The notes below the pieces were generated by a model that worked only from the letters and a program-made list of their open reading frames with translations, made no database searches and had not been told where the DNA came from. DNA of 64,000 nt from Pseudomonas asiatica. Its GTDB lineage: Bacteria; Pseudomonadota; Gammaproteobacteria; Pseudomonadales; Pseudomonadaceae. The stretch spans positions 2,232,001 through 2,296,000 of the forward strand of contig NZ_BLJF01000001.1 in assembly GCF_009932335.1 (NCBI RefSeq), given 5' to 3'. Both the position numbers and the translations under genes were made by a program. Of this stretch, positions 9,383 to 17,712 are shown in pieces. Position 1 is the first letter of the stretch. Each line of letters starts with the position of its first letter.

Positions 9383-10633
9383 TTAACGGAGGGATTTCAC
9401 GTCACTGGCAGTGACGGCACTGCCCTGGTTACCCCAACTGGTGCGAATGAAGTTCACCACCTCGGCAACCTCCTGGTCACTCAGGCGCCAGCCGAACGCC
9501 GGCATGGTGAAGTTCGACGGTGCCGCGTGCGTCGCTGGCACCGTGCCCCCCGCCAATACCACGTGGATCAGCGATGTGGCATCCGCCGTCTGCACCACCG
9601 GGTTGCCGGCCAGGGCCGGGAACACGCGGGTATAGCCCTGGCCATCGGTACGGTGGCAGGCCGCGCAATTGTCGATGTACACCGCCGCCCCGGGCTTGCT
9701 GTCGTCACCCTTCCATAGCGCATCCGCCACCTGTTTGTCGTACACGTGCGGCTGGTCGTCAGGGTTGCTCGGTGGCAGCGTCTTCAGGTAGCGGGCGATG
9801 GCGGTCAGGTCGGCGTCGCTCATGTGTTGCATGCTGTGCTCGACCACGTCGCTCATGCCACCGAACACGGCGCTGCGGTCGCTACGGCCAGTCTTGAGAA
9901 ACTGCACCAGCTGCTCTTCGCTCCAGCTACCCAGGCCGTCCTTGTGGTCGCCACGCAGGTTCTTGGCAATCCAGCCTTCCAGCGGTGCACTGCCGGCCAG
10001 GAACTGCTCGCCATCCTGTGGGCTCAGTGCCTTTTCCTGCATGGTCAGCGCCCGCGGTGTATGGCACGCACCACAGTGCCCCAGGCCCTCGACCAGGTAG
10101 GCACCGCGGTTGACCACCGGGTCGGCTGCCGCCGATGCCTGCCAGGGCTTGGCCTCTGGCGCGAACAACCCGCGCCAGACCGCCAGCGGCCAGCGCATGC
10201 TCAGCGGCCAAGGGATATCGGTGGCCTTGTTCGGCTGCTCGACCGGTTCCACGCCCTTCATGAAGTAGGCATACAGCGCTTGCATGTCCTGCTCGCTGAC
10301 GCGTGCATAAGACGGATATGGCATGGCGGGATACAGGGTGCTGCCGTCCTTGCCGATACCCTTGCGCACCGCCCGGTCGAAGTCTTCGAAGCTGTACTGG
10401 CCGATACCACTGGCCGCCGGGGTGATGTTGGTGGAGTACACCGTGCCGATCGGTGTCTCCATCGGCAGCCCACCGGCGAACGGCTTGCCGCCCTTGGCGG
10501 TATGGCAGGCGACGCAGTCGCCGGCGCGGGCCAGGTACTCGCCCTGGCGCACCTGCGCATCGTCATTCGGCGCAGCCTGTGCAGCCACGCTGGCACCCAG
10601 CAGGGTTGCGATCAACATTGTCTTCATGCGCAT
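9383..10633 (-). CDS. gluconate 2-dehydrogenase, triheme cytochrome c subunit
   Basis: This 416-residue exported cytochrome passes electrons from the flavoprotein to the quinone pool. A Sec signal peptide (MRMKTMLIATLLGASVAAQAA) is followed by three CXXCH heme sites at about residues 40-44 (CVACH), 187-191 (CGACH) and 323-327 (CAACH). This is the family's standard number. It is the last gene of the minus-strand operon and starts 6 bases after the flavoprotein stop. GAGGAG precedes the ATG at 10633; a second ATG at 10627 is possible. A related alcohol-dehydrogenase cytochrome is the alternative, but PtxS control and the kgu neighbours favour gluconate. Confidence 0.9.
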   Translation of the reverse strand: MRMKTMLIATLLGASVAAQAAPNDDAQVRQGEYLARAGDCVACHTAKGGKPFAGGLPMETPIGTVYSTNITPAASGIGQYSFEDFDRAVRKGIGKDGSTLYPAMPYPSYARVSEQDMQALYAYFMKGVEPVEQPNKATDIPWPLSMRWPLAVWRGLFAPEAKPWQASAAADPVVNRGAYLVEGLGHCGACHTPRALTMQEKALSPQDGEQFLAGSAPLEGWIAKNLRGDHKDGLGSWSEEQLVQFLKTGRSDRSAVFGGMSDVVEHSMQHMSDADLTAIARYLKTLPPSNPDDQPHVYDKQVADALWKGDDSKPGAAVYIDNCAACHRTDGQGYTRVFPALAGNPVVQTADATSLIHVVLAGGTVPATHAAPSNFTMPAFGWRLSDQEVAEVVNFIRTSWGNQGSAVTASDVKSLR

Positions 10634-10639
10634 CGCTCC

Positions 10640-12424
10640 TCAAGCCTGAACCAGCGGGCCAGGGTTTTTCAGGTACTGCTCGCGGATGGCGCGGGCCGAC
10701 CAGTAGGTCAGCGCAGCCACCAGCCCGGTCGGGTTGTAGCCCAGCCCTTGGGGGAACGCCGAAGCCCCCGGAACGAACACGTTGTGCACGTCCCAGCTCT
10801 GCAGGTAGCGGTTCAACGCACTGGTTTTCGGGTCGGTGCCCATGATCGCGCCGCCGTTCAGGTGGGTGGTCTGGTAGCTGGCGGTGTTGAAGTGGTCCTT
10901 GACCTTCTTGCCCAGCACGGCAATGGTCTTGGGGTTCATCGCCTGGGCGATCTTGCTCAGCTTGTCGACCATGAACTGGTTCATCCTGATGTCGTTTTCC
11001 TGCCAGTCGAAGGTCATGCGCAGCAGTGGCTGGCCGTAGGCGTCGCGGTAGGTCGGGTCGAGGTCCAGGTAGTTGCCACGGTAGGACTGGTGGGCGCCGT
11101 GGGCGTCCATCGACACCTGGTGGGTGTAGTAATCGGCGGTGGCCTTCTTCCAGGCGCTGCCCCAGGCCGGTGTGCCAGGCGGGGTGGCGCCGCCGGCAAT
11201 CGGCCGTGTGCCGGCCTGGTTCACCCACATCGGCGAGCCACCGACGAAGCCGTGCGGGCCATGGTCGAAGTTGTCGGCGTTGAAGTCATCGATGGCGATG
11301 CCGTTGCCACCGGCGCCGATGAAGTTGTTGGTGTAGGTGTCCTTGTCGAAGAACGCCTTGACCGTGCCCATGTTCTGGTAGGCGAAGTTACGCCCGACCA
11401 CGCCTTCGTTCCTGATGGGGTCGTACGGTTTGCCGATGCCGGACAGCAGCATCAGACGTACGTTGTTGAACTGGAACGCCGCCAGGATCACCAGGTCCGC
11501 CGGCTGCTCCACTTCCCGCCCCTGGGCGTCGATGTAGGTGACGCCGGTGGCCTTGCGCTTGCTGTCGTCCAGGTTCACCCGCAGCACATGGGCGTTGGGC
11601 CGCAATTCGAAGTTCGGCACCTGGCGCAGCGCCGGCAGGATGTTCACGTTGGGCGAGGCCTTGGAGTACATGTAGCACACGTAGCCGCTGCAGAAACCGC
11701 AGAAGTTGCATGGCCCCATCTGCGCCCCGTACGGGTTGGTGTACGAGCCAGAGGTGTTGGCCGAGGGCAGGTTGTAGGGCTTGTAGCCCAGGCTGGCCGC
11801 CGCCTTTTCGAACAGCCTGGCCGACACCACGTTTTTCTGCGAAGGCAGCGGGAACGGGCTGGAACGGTCTGGCGCATAGGGGTTGCCGCCCTTCCCTTCG
11901 CCAACGACCTGGCCGTTGACGGTCCAGGCCTGGCCAGAGGTACCGAATACCTTTTCGGCAAAGTCGAAGTGCGGTTCCAGTTCTTCGTAGCTGACCCCGA
12001 AGTCCTGGATCGTCATGTCTTCGGGGATGAACTTGCGCCCGTAGCGTTCTTCGTAGTGGCTGCGCATGCGCAGCTCCATCGGGTCTACCCGGAAGTGCAC
12101 GCCCGACCAGTGCAGGCCTGCGCCACCTACACCTTTGCCCGGCAGGAAGGCACCGAGCTGGCGATTGGGCAGCGCCACGTCGTTCATGCCGTGGCGGATG
12201 GTGACGGTCTCTTTCGACACATCGACGAACAGCTTCTTGCGCACGCTGTAGGTCAGCTCGTCGATCACCTGCGGGTAGCTGCCTTCCGGGTAGGTGTCCT
12301 GCATCGGCCCCCGCTCCAGGGCCAGCACTTGCAGCCCCGCCTCGGTCAGTTCCTTGGCCATGATCGCGCCGGCCCAGCCGAAGCCCACGATCACCGCGTC
12401 CACTTTTTTCATCACGGTCGTCAT
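10640..12424 (-). CDS. gluconate 2-dehydrogenase, FAD (GMC) subunit
   Basis: This 594-residue GMC oxidoreductase is the catalytic subunit oxidising D-gluconate to 2-ketogluconate in the periplasm. The FAD-binding motif is near the N-terminus (VDAVIVGFGWAGAIMAKELTEAG, residues about 8-30). A Cys-rich GPCNFCGFCSGYVC stretch near the middle is typical of this subgroup. The conserved C-terminal GGAIMGTDPKTSALN region carries the GMC active-site segment. It has no signal peptide and is presumably exported in complex with the Tat-dependent small subunit encoded 3 bases upstream. Its ATG begins 4 bases after the neighbour's stop, so translation is coupled. Confidence 0.92.
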   Translation of the reverse strand: MTTVMKKVDAVIVGFGWAGAIMAKELTEAGLQVLALERGPMQDTYPEGSYPQVIDELTYSVRKKLFVDVSKETVTIRHGMNDVALPNRQLGAFLPGKGVGGAGLHWSGVHFRVDPMELRMRSHYEERYGRKFIPEDMTIQDFGVSYEELEPHFDFAEKVFGTSGQAWTVNGQVVGEGKGGNPYAPDRSSPFPLPSQKNVVSARLFEKAAASLGYKPYNLPSANTSGSYTNPYGAQMGPCNFCGFCSGYVCYMYSKASPNVNILPALRQVPNFELRPNAHVLRVNLDDSKRKATGVTYIDAQGREVEQPADLVILAAFQFNNVRLMLLSGIGKPYDPIRNEGVVGRNFAYQNMGTVKAFFDKDTYTNNFIGAGGNGIAIDDFNADNFDHGPHGFVGGSPMWVNQAGTRPIAGGATPPGTPAWGSAWKKATADYYTHQVSMDAHGAHQSYRGNYLDLDPTYRDAYGQPLLRMTFDWQENDIRMNQFMVDKLSKIAQAMNPKTIAVLGKKVKDHFNTASYQTTHLNGGAIMGTDPKTSALNRYLQSWDVHNVFVPGASAFPQGLGYNPTGLVAALTYWSARAIREQYLKNPGPLVQA

Positions 12425-12427
12425 GCC

Positions 12428-13168
12428 TCAGGCCCTCTTGCCACGGATCGAAACAGCGGGGAACGGGTAAGGCTCGTTGCGCTCGACCCAATCCATGAAA
12501 TCGGCGCGGGCGCCGGGGAAGCCGATCTGGGTCCAGCCGACCATGCCTTTGTTGCCGCCATGGATCGGGTCGCAGAAGAACCCTTCACGGGTGTTCTGCA
12601 CCAGCAGGCTGAAGAACACCTTGGCTGGCACGGCGTCGAAAACCAGCTCTCCAGCCTCGATCTTGCTGAGAATGCGGTCTCGGGTAGCGCTATCTTGCGC
12701 AGCAAAAACTTGCCCGGAATTGGCCTTGCACCAGCCGTCCACGGCGGCGATGCCCAGGCGGTAGATCTGTTGCGGGCTGAGTTGCAGCTGGTACCCCAGT
12801 TCGGGCGCGGCGTCGGCCTTGAAAGGGCCTTGCATGTACCACTGCGCGCCAGTTGCGTAGGGGGTGTTCATCTGCCGGTCGATGAATTCGGCAGCGCCGG
12901 CTTCAAGTGCGCCAGGGCCAAGTTCGTCGGCCGGGATGATGCGCGAGACGGCAGCCTGCACGAAGGCCCACTCCTCGGCAGTGAAGAAAGTCGGCTGGTA
13001 GTCGCCCACAGGCGGCGTGGCCGGCACTTTGGGCTCGTGTTGCGGGGCCGCAAGCAGCTGACTGGCACCCACGCCAAGCCCCGTGCTGGCCACGGTGACC
13101 ACAGGGATCAAGGTCAAGGTCTTGCGCAAAAAGTCCCTGCGCGGGTTGTCTGGGGCATGGTCAGGCAT
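12428..13168 (-). CDS. gluconate 2-dehydrogenase subunit 3 (Tat-exported small subunit)
   Basis: This 246-residue protein is of the gluconate 2-dehydrogenase subunit 3 family. The N-terminus has a twin-arginine signal (RRDFLRKTLTLIPVVTV, Arg-Arg at about residues 10-11). It is the first gene of the operon. Its Tat signal probably carries the signal-less flavoprotein across the membrane, as in homologous complexes. GAGGATT precedes the ATG. A PtxS operator lies about 125 bases upstream at 13292-13305, so 2-ketogluconate, the product of the enzyme, should induce the operon. Confidence 0.9.
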   Translation of the reverse strand: MPDHAPDNPRRDFLRKTLTLIPVVTVASTGLGVGASQLLAAPQHEPKVPATPPVGDYQPTFFTAEEWAFVQAAVSRIIPADELGPGALEAGAAEFIDRQMNTPYATGAQWYMQGPFKADAAPELGYQLQLSPQQIYRLGIAAVDGWCKANSGQVFAAQDSATRDRILSKIEAGELVFDAVPAKVFFSLLVQNTREGFFCDPIHGGNKGMVGWTQIGFPGARADFMDWVERNEPYPFPAVSIRGKRA

Positions 13169-13291
13169 TGCGAATCCTCATCGGCTGTGTGCGGCCTTGA
13201 AAAGCGCCATCTGATTTTCAATATGGGGGGTGGTGGTCTTGATGGGCCATCAAGAAAACAGCCGGATAATCTAGCGCGTTCAGAAATGTTT

Positions 13292-13305
13292 TGAAACCGG
13301 TTTCA
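13292..13305. promoter_or_regulatory. PtxS operator of the gluconate 2-dehydrogenase operon
   Basis: This third perfect TGAAACCGGTTTCA copy lies upstream of the dehydrogenase subunit 3 gene. Confidence 0.9.
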
Positions 13306-13436
13306 GGCTTGATTGCAAAGGGCTGGCCGGGCTTTGCGGCCGGCCAGCCTTGGCTGGCTACATGGGGTATTCGCCGCAAGACCGCACCTACAGGGCCGCG
13401 CTCACGCAATTGATTGGGTCGGTACCACCTGCCCCA

Positions 13437-13454
13437 GTCCCCAACCTTGGGGAC
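13437..13454. promoter_or_regulatory. perfect 18-bp palindrome upstream of the curlin operon
   Basis: GTCCCCAACCTTGGGGAC has perfect 8-bp arms around a CC centre, 160 bases before the first gene of the curlin operon. It is a candidate operator for an unidentified dimeric regulator. No other copy was noticed in the window. Confidence 0.45.
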
Positions 13455-13614
13455 ACGGTGCCCAACGGCAACCCCCTGCAATCGCCCTTGCAAGAGAAAT
13501 GGATCCCTTGCCCTGCAAGGGCTGCAGCACATTTTTTCTGCCTTGGCACGCCTATTGCCGATCTCCTGCCAGACGCCCCAAGTCCATGGGCCCGTTTGCA
13601 GGAGGAAATGTCTC

Positions 13615-14943
13615 ATGCACCGACCGATACCCCACCCGCTGGCATTGGCCATTTTCGCCGGCATGCTCCAACTCCCGGCGCAGGCTGCCTTGAACGCTGT
13701 CGATCCAGGCGCCTATGTTCCCGCCAACGGTGGCTTCCCAGCCTGGTACCAGGACAGTCACGGTCGTACCCTCGACCTGTGCCTGACGAAGGCGGTCAGC
13801 TCGCGTGTGCCTGGCGCACCCGGCGCACCTTCGTACATGTGCACGCTGCTGCCCACCCCCGGCGTGTTCGACGATACCCAACCCATCGTCTTCCCCACCA
13901 ACTTCCCTGACGAAGCGTTCTGGTTCACCGCCGATGCCGCCATCGTCGACGCCACCCGCGGCATCGACCTCAGCTACGGCACCGCGATCGAAGCGGCATT
14001 TGCCGCCGAAGAACCGGTCGACGGCGACCAGGTCAGCTTCGCCCGGGTGCGTATCCGGGTCGACGTGCCAACCGCCGGCACCTACGTGGTCACTCACCCC
14101 TATGGCGTCGAAGTGTTCGACGTACCTGCGCCCGGGCGCCGGGCGATCAACATGACCCGCGACATCGGCATTGCCGGCGCAGGCGACTTCACCGGCGCCC
14201 TGAAAGGCGATGTGGGCCCGTTCCTGCGCAGTGTCAACGGCCCCTACACCGAAGGCAGCGAGCGCTTCATCGGCGACCCGAACCTGGAAGAACGGGTGAC
14301 CGGCAGCCCCTTCAATACCAACTACGTGCGCATCGAAGGCCCCGGCGGCATCGACCTGCGCACCGAGCTGTTCGCGGTTTCGGGCAAGCTTTCCGAAGTG
14401 ACCCTGCCAACCCCGCTGATGCCGCAACGCAGTACCTACTCGCGGCATACCGAGAACGGCGACCTGCGCGCCCAGCAGGACATCTTCGTGATGGCCCCGC
14501 CGCCACCGGCCAGCGTCACCCTGACCAGCCAGACACCCAACCTGAACCTCACCGAGGCCAACGGTACCGGTGCCTGGTACGCCCAGTCGGTGCTCGACCC
14601 GGCCGCCGGGACGATCCTGACGCTGACCGCCGACAACAGCGTGGCGATCCCTGCCAGCAGCCCGACCACCGCCAATGTACCGCTGACCGACCTGGTCGTT
14701 ATCACCCAGGCCCAGTTCCGTCTGTCCACCGGCGAGCTGACCTTGGTGGCCAGCACCAGCGACGAAACCACGCCGCCAGTGCTCACCGCACACACCGGCA
14801 ACGGCGCGCTGATCGGCAACCTGAGCGGCACAGGTGCCGTGAAGACGCTGAGCACCAGCCTGTCGCCGATCCCGCCGGCCAAGGTGCAGGTCACCAGTAC
14901 CAACGGCGGTAGCGACACCGAAGACGTGGTGCTGGTGCCATGA
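13615..14943 (+). CDS. secreted protein of unknown function, first of a paralogous pair in the curlin operon
   Basis: I do not recognise this 442-residue exported protein. A Sec signal peptide (MHRPIPHPLALAIFAGMLQLPAQA, likely cut before ALNAVDPG) is followed by a beta-rich Thr/Ser/Gly domain without transmembrane segments. Two cysteines (CLTKA and YMCTLL) near residues 60-85 are conserved with the downstream paralogue and may form a disulphide. The paralogy covers essentially the whole length: VDPGAYVP / VDPGPYTF, APGAPSYMCTLLP / APGAPAYMCTLLP, SPFNTNYVRI / SPFNTNFVRI. GGAGGAA precedes the ATG at 13615. Its stop overlaps a possible upstream start of the paralogue. Co-transcription with curlins suggests a cell-surface or matrix role; this is inference. 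Confidence 0.75.
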   Translation: MHRPIPHPLALAIFAGMLQLPAQAALNAVDPGAYVPANGGFPAWYQDSHGRTLDLCLTKAVSSRVPGAPGAPSYMCTLLPTPGVFDDTQPIVFPTNFPDEAFWFTADAAIVDATRGIDLSYGTAIEAAFAAEEPVDGDQVSFARVRIRVDVPTAGTYVVTHPYGVEVFDVPAPGRRAINMTRDIGIAGAGDFTGALKGDVGPFLRSVNGPYTEGSERFIGDPNLEERVTGSPFNTNYVRIEGPGGIDLRTELFAVSGKLSEVTLPTPLMPQRSTYSRHTENGDLRAQQDIFVMAPPPPASVTLTSQTPNLNLTEANGTGAWYAQSVLDPAAGTILTLTADNSVAIPASSPTTANVPLTDLVVITQAQFRLSTGELTLVASTSDETTPPVLTAHTGNGALIGNLSGTGAVKTLSTSLSPIPPAKVQVTSTNGGSDTEDVVLVP

Positions 14944-14975
14944 ACAGACAAAGGCTCAGCCTTCAAGGAGGCAGC

Positions 14976-17207
14976 ATGAACACTTGGTCGCGCCGTGCGC
15001 TGTTGGCCGCCGGTTTCTCCCTTACCGTTACCAGCGCCGCGTTTGCCGCGCTGTCCGATGTCGACCCGGGGCCCTACACCTTCGCCACCGGTGGCTATCC
15101 GATGTGGTACAAGGACAGCCTCGACCAGTCCCTGGAGCTGTGCCAGTCCCGTGCTACCAGTACGCGTGCACCAGGCGCGCCGGGGGCACCGGCCTACATG
15201 TGTACCTTGTTGCCCGAGCCTGGCATCTATGACGATGCCCTGCCGCTGGTGTTCCCGGACAACTGGCCGCCCGAGATGTTCTGGTTCCTGGCGGAAACCG
15301 CCATTCCGCAGGTCGGCAACAGCGGCTATGAACTGGAGGTTTATGTAGCCGGGGTGGAGGCTGCCTTCGCCGCCGAAAACCCTGTCGATGGTGACCAGCA
15401 AAGCTTCGCCCGGATCCGCATCCGTGCTTCGGTTCCAAGTACCGGTACCTACACAATCACCCATCCCTACGGGGTGGAGACGGTCAACGTCACCACGGCG
15501 GGGCGTCGGGCGATCAACATCACCCGGGACATTGGCATTGGCGCACCAGGCAACTTCCGGGGAGCGCTGGCGGGGGCGATCGGCCCTTGGCTGAAGGGTG
15601 TTGGCGGGCCTTACACCGAGGTCAACCCCGATACCGGCGCCATCGAAACCTACATCGGCGACCCCAATATCACCGAGGCGGTGACCGGCAGCCCCTTCAA
15701 TACCAATTTCGTGCGCATTCAAGGCCCCGCTGGCACCATCCAGACCAACACCTTCACTGTTTCAGGCAAGGTACTCGACCAACGGGCCCAGACCCCGGTC
15801 AGCCTGGAACGCGCCACCTATTCGCGCAATGCCACCGGCACTCGTACGGAAGTGTTCGCCAAGGCGCCCAGCGCAGCCAGCCTGTGCATGCGCAATGGCA
15901 TTGCCCTGGTCGGCACCCCGCCCTCGCCGTGCCAGTACACCCTCACCGCCGACAACAACGGGCTGTTCTTCCACCAGCAGTTCGGCCAGGAAGCACCGCC
16001 TGCAGTGGTGGTGGTCACCGCCAGCGACAGCGCCGGCGGTACCCAGCCAACCGCGCTGTCGAGCAAGCTCACCGACGTGGTCAAGGTCGGCACCGCACGC
16101 TACGACTGGGCCAACAAGCGCCTGTTGATCGAGGCCAGTTCCAGTGACGAAGTGGCGGTCCCGGACCTGATCGCCCAAGGCTACGGTCGCCTGTCCAAGG
16201 CGGGCACGCTGCAGAGCCTGACCGTCAACGACGTGCCGCAGCCACCAGCCACCATCACGGTGAAGTCGGCACGCGGCGGCAGCGATGTCGAACCGGTAGT
16301 CGTGGTCGGCAACGCGCCGGTCGAGGCGGCCAACCAGCCGCCGCTGGCCCAGGCCGATACCGGCAGTACCAGCGTGGGCATCCCGATCACCCTCAACCTG
16401 CTGCAGAACGACAGCGACCCGGATGGCAACGTACCGCTTACCATCAGCGACCTCACCCAGCCCGGTACCGGTCTTGGCGGCGTGGTGATGAACGGCACCA
16501 CCTCGGTCACCTACACCCCGCCAGCCGGGGCCACGCAACCCGTGGTGGCCACTTTCAGCTACCGGGCAGTGGACGCCAAGGGCCTGAAGTCGGAACCGGC
16601 CACGGTCACCATCAATGTGGCGCCCAACCAGGCCCCGACCGCCAACCCGGAAACGGTCGCCACCCTGGGCGTGCCTTTGACCATCAACGTGCTGGCCAAC
16701 GACACCGATCCGGAAGGCAACGTACCGCTGAGCGTTGCTGCCGTCACCCAGCCGGCTGCCGGCCGGGGCACCGTCAGTACCGACGGCACCACGGTGACCT
16801 ACACCCCACCGGCCACGGTGACCACGGCCTTCACCACTACCTTCACCTACCAGGCTCGTGACTCGCTGGGGGCCCTGTCCAACGCCGGCACCGTCACCGT
16901 CAACGTATCGCCACGGCCCGCCGCCGAAACCTTCACGGTCACGACCGCCACGGTCACGGCACGCTCCAACAACCGTTACAACTGGGACCTCAGCGGTACC
17001 TCGTCGGTCACCACCGGCAATACCGTCACCGTGCGGGTAACCACCACTACCGGCGTGCAGACCCTTGGCACCGCCACGGTGGCGCTGACCGGCCGCTGGC
17101 GCCTGGCGGTGAGCAATAGCACCACGATCATCCCGACTGCGGCACCGACGGCGACGATCACCACCAGCCAGGGCACCACACGCACCGTCAACGTAACCGT
17201 GCAGTAA
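14976..17207 (+). CDS. secreted multidomain protein, paralogue plus tandem cadherin-like/Ig-like domains
   Basis: This 743-residue exported protein has residues 1 to about 445 paralogous to the preceding gene product. Two tandem Ig/cadherin-like repeats follow (about 450-550 and 550-645), each with an acidic loop, NDSDPDGNVPL and NDTDPEGNVPL, of the kind that binds calcium. A Thr-rich C-terminal domain of about 95 residues ends the protein. The signal peptide MNTWSRRALLAAGFSLTVTSAAFA contains an RR pair, so Tat export is possible, though Sec is also plausible. AAGGAGG precedes the chosen ATG at 14976; an in-frame ATG at 14940 overlaps the previous stop. The architecture suggests an adhesin or fibre-associated protein. 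Its function is not known to me. Confidence 0.75.
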   Translation: MNTWSRRALLAAGFSLTVTSAAFAALSDVDPGPYTFATGGYPMWYKDSLDQSLELCQSRATSTRAPGAPGAPAYMCTLLPEPGIYDDALPLVFPDNWPPEMFWFLAETAIPQVGNSGYELEVYVAGVEAAFAAENPVDGDQQSFARIRIRASVPSTGTYTITHPYGVETVNVTTAGRRAINITRDIGIGAPGNFRGALAGAIGPWLKGVGGPYTEVNPDTGAIETYIGDPNITEAVTGSPFNTNFVRIQGPAGTIQTNTFTVSGKVLDQRAQTPVSLERATYSRNATGTRTEVFAKAPSAASLCMRNGIALVGTPPSPCQYTLTADNNGLFFHQQFGQEAPPAVVVVTASDSAGGTQPTALSSKLTDVVKVGTARYDWANKRLLIEASSSDEVAVPDLIAQGYGRLSKAGTLQSLTVNDVPQPPATITVKSARGGSDVEPVVVVGNAPVEAANQPPLAQADTGSTSVGIPITLNLLQNDSDPDGNVPLTISDLTQPGTGLGGVVMNGTTSVTYTPPAGATQPVVATFSYRAVDAKGLKSEPATVTINVAPNQAPTANPETVATLGVPLTINVLANDTDPEGNVPLSVAAVTQPAAGRGTVSTDGTTVTYTPPATVTTAFTTTFTYQARDSLGALSNAGTVTVNVSPRPAAETFTVTTATVTARSNNRYNWDLSGTSSVTTGNTVTVRVTTTTGVQTLGTATVALTGRWRLAVSNSTTIIPTAAPTATITTSQGTTRTVNVTVQ

Positions 17208-17222
17208 AGGCCGGAGGTTGCA

Positions 17223-17696
17223 ATGAGACGCCTGTACTCCCTGCTGCTCGGCCTGGCCGTGGTGGGCCAGGCCTGCTGGGCCGAGGACCTGCTGGACAAT
17301 GCCGACCTCGCACCCGGCAACGACCTCGGCGAACCGGTGATCATCCGTCTGCTGCCGGCCAGCGCCGGCCAGGCTGCGGTGATCGAGCAGCAAGGCGCGG
17401 GCAACCGCGCCGCCCTCGACCAGAACGGCCAGGCCCTGCTGGGCCGCATCGTCCAGGCCGGTGGCGCGCAGGAAGCGTACATCTTGCAGGAAGGCAGTGA
17501 CCTGATGGCCCTCATCAGCCAACAGGGGAATGGCAACAGCGCGTCGATCCGCCAGACCGGCAGCAGCAACAGTGCGGCCATCGAGCAGATCGGCAACGAC
17601 AACAGCGCCAGCATCGTGCAGTCCGGCACAGGCCTGAACAGCTCCGTGACCCAGGCCGGCAATGGCCAGCACGTGCAGATAACCCAATACCGATAG
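17223..17696 (+). CDS. csgB: CsgB-like minor curlin (nucleator) subunit
   Basis: This 157-residue secreted protein has a signal peptide (MRRLYSLLLGLAVVGQACWA) and about four to five curlin repeats. Examples are ISQQGNGNSASIRQTGSSN, AAIEQIGNDNSASIVQSG and SVTQAGNGQHVQITQYR. Length and a C-terminus ending in a basic/aromatic residue fit the CsgB nucleator, which templates polymerisation of the major curlin at the surface. GGAGG lies 8 bases before the ATG, 15 bases after the upstream stop. The csgA-like gene follows after 16 bases. No csgE, csgF or csgG secretion gene is in the window. Confidence 0.88.
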   Translation: MRRLYSLLLGLAVVGQACWAEDLLDNADLAPGNDLGEPVIIRLLPASAGQAAVIEQQGAGNRAALDQNGQALLGRIVQAGGAQEAYILQEGSDLMALISQQGNGNSASIRQTGSSNSAAIEQIGNDNSASIVQSGTGLNSSVTQAGNGQHVQITQYR

Positions 17697-17712
17697 ACCT
17701 GGAGGCACCCCC

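Larger units (their letters stand above)
13169..13614. other. intergenic region between gluconate dehydrogenase and curlin operons
   Basis: This 446-base gap between divergent operons holds no gene. It contains the PtxS operator (13292-13305), a GC-rich hairpin near 13321-13350 (GGCCGG arms), a REP-like stretch near 13367-13405, the palindrome at 13437-13454, and a CCCTTGC/GCAAGGG hairpin at 13505-13521 followed after 10 bases by a T run. No confident -35/-10 was found for the plus-strand operon. Confidence 0.6.

Noticed and set aside
9746..13294. A 1182-codon plus-strand open frame opposite the gluconate 2-dehydrogenase genes
   Set aside because: It is the antisense shadow of three well-supported minus-strand genes in high-GC DNA. 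The product is His/Arg/Val-rich with no domain.
13505..13537. CCCTTGC/GCAAGGG hairpin followed by six T as a terminator or attenuator
   Set aside because: Ten bases separate the stem from the T run, too far for a normal intrinsic terminator. It is mentioned only as part of the leader region.
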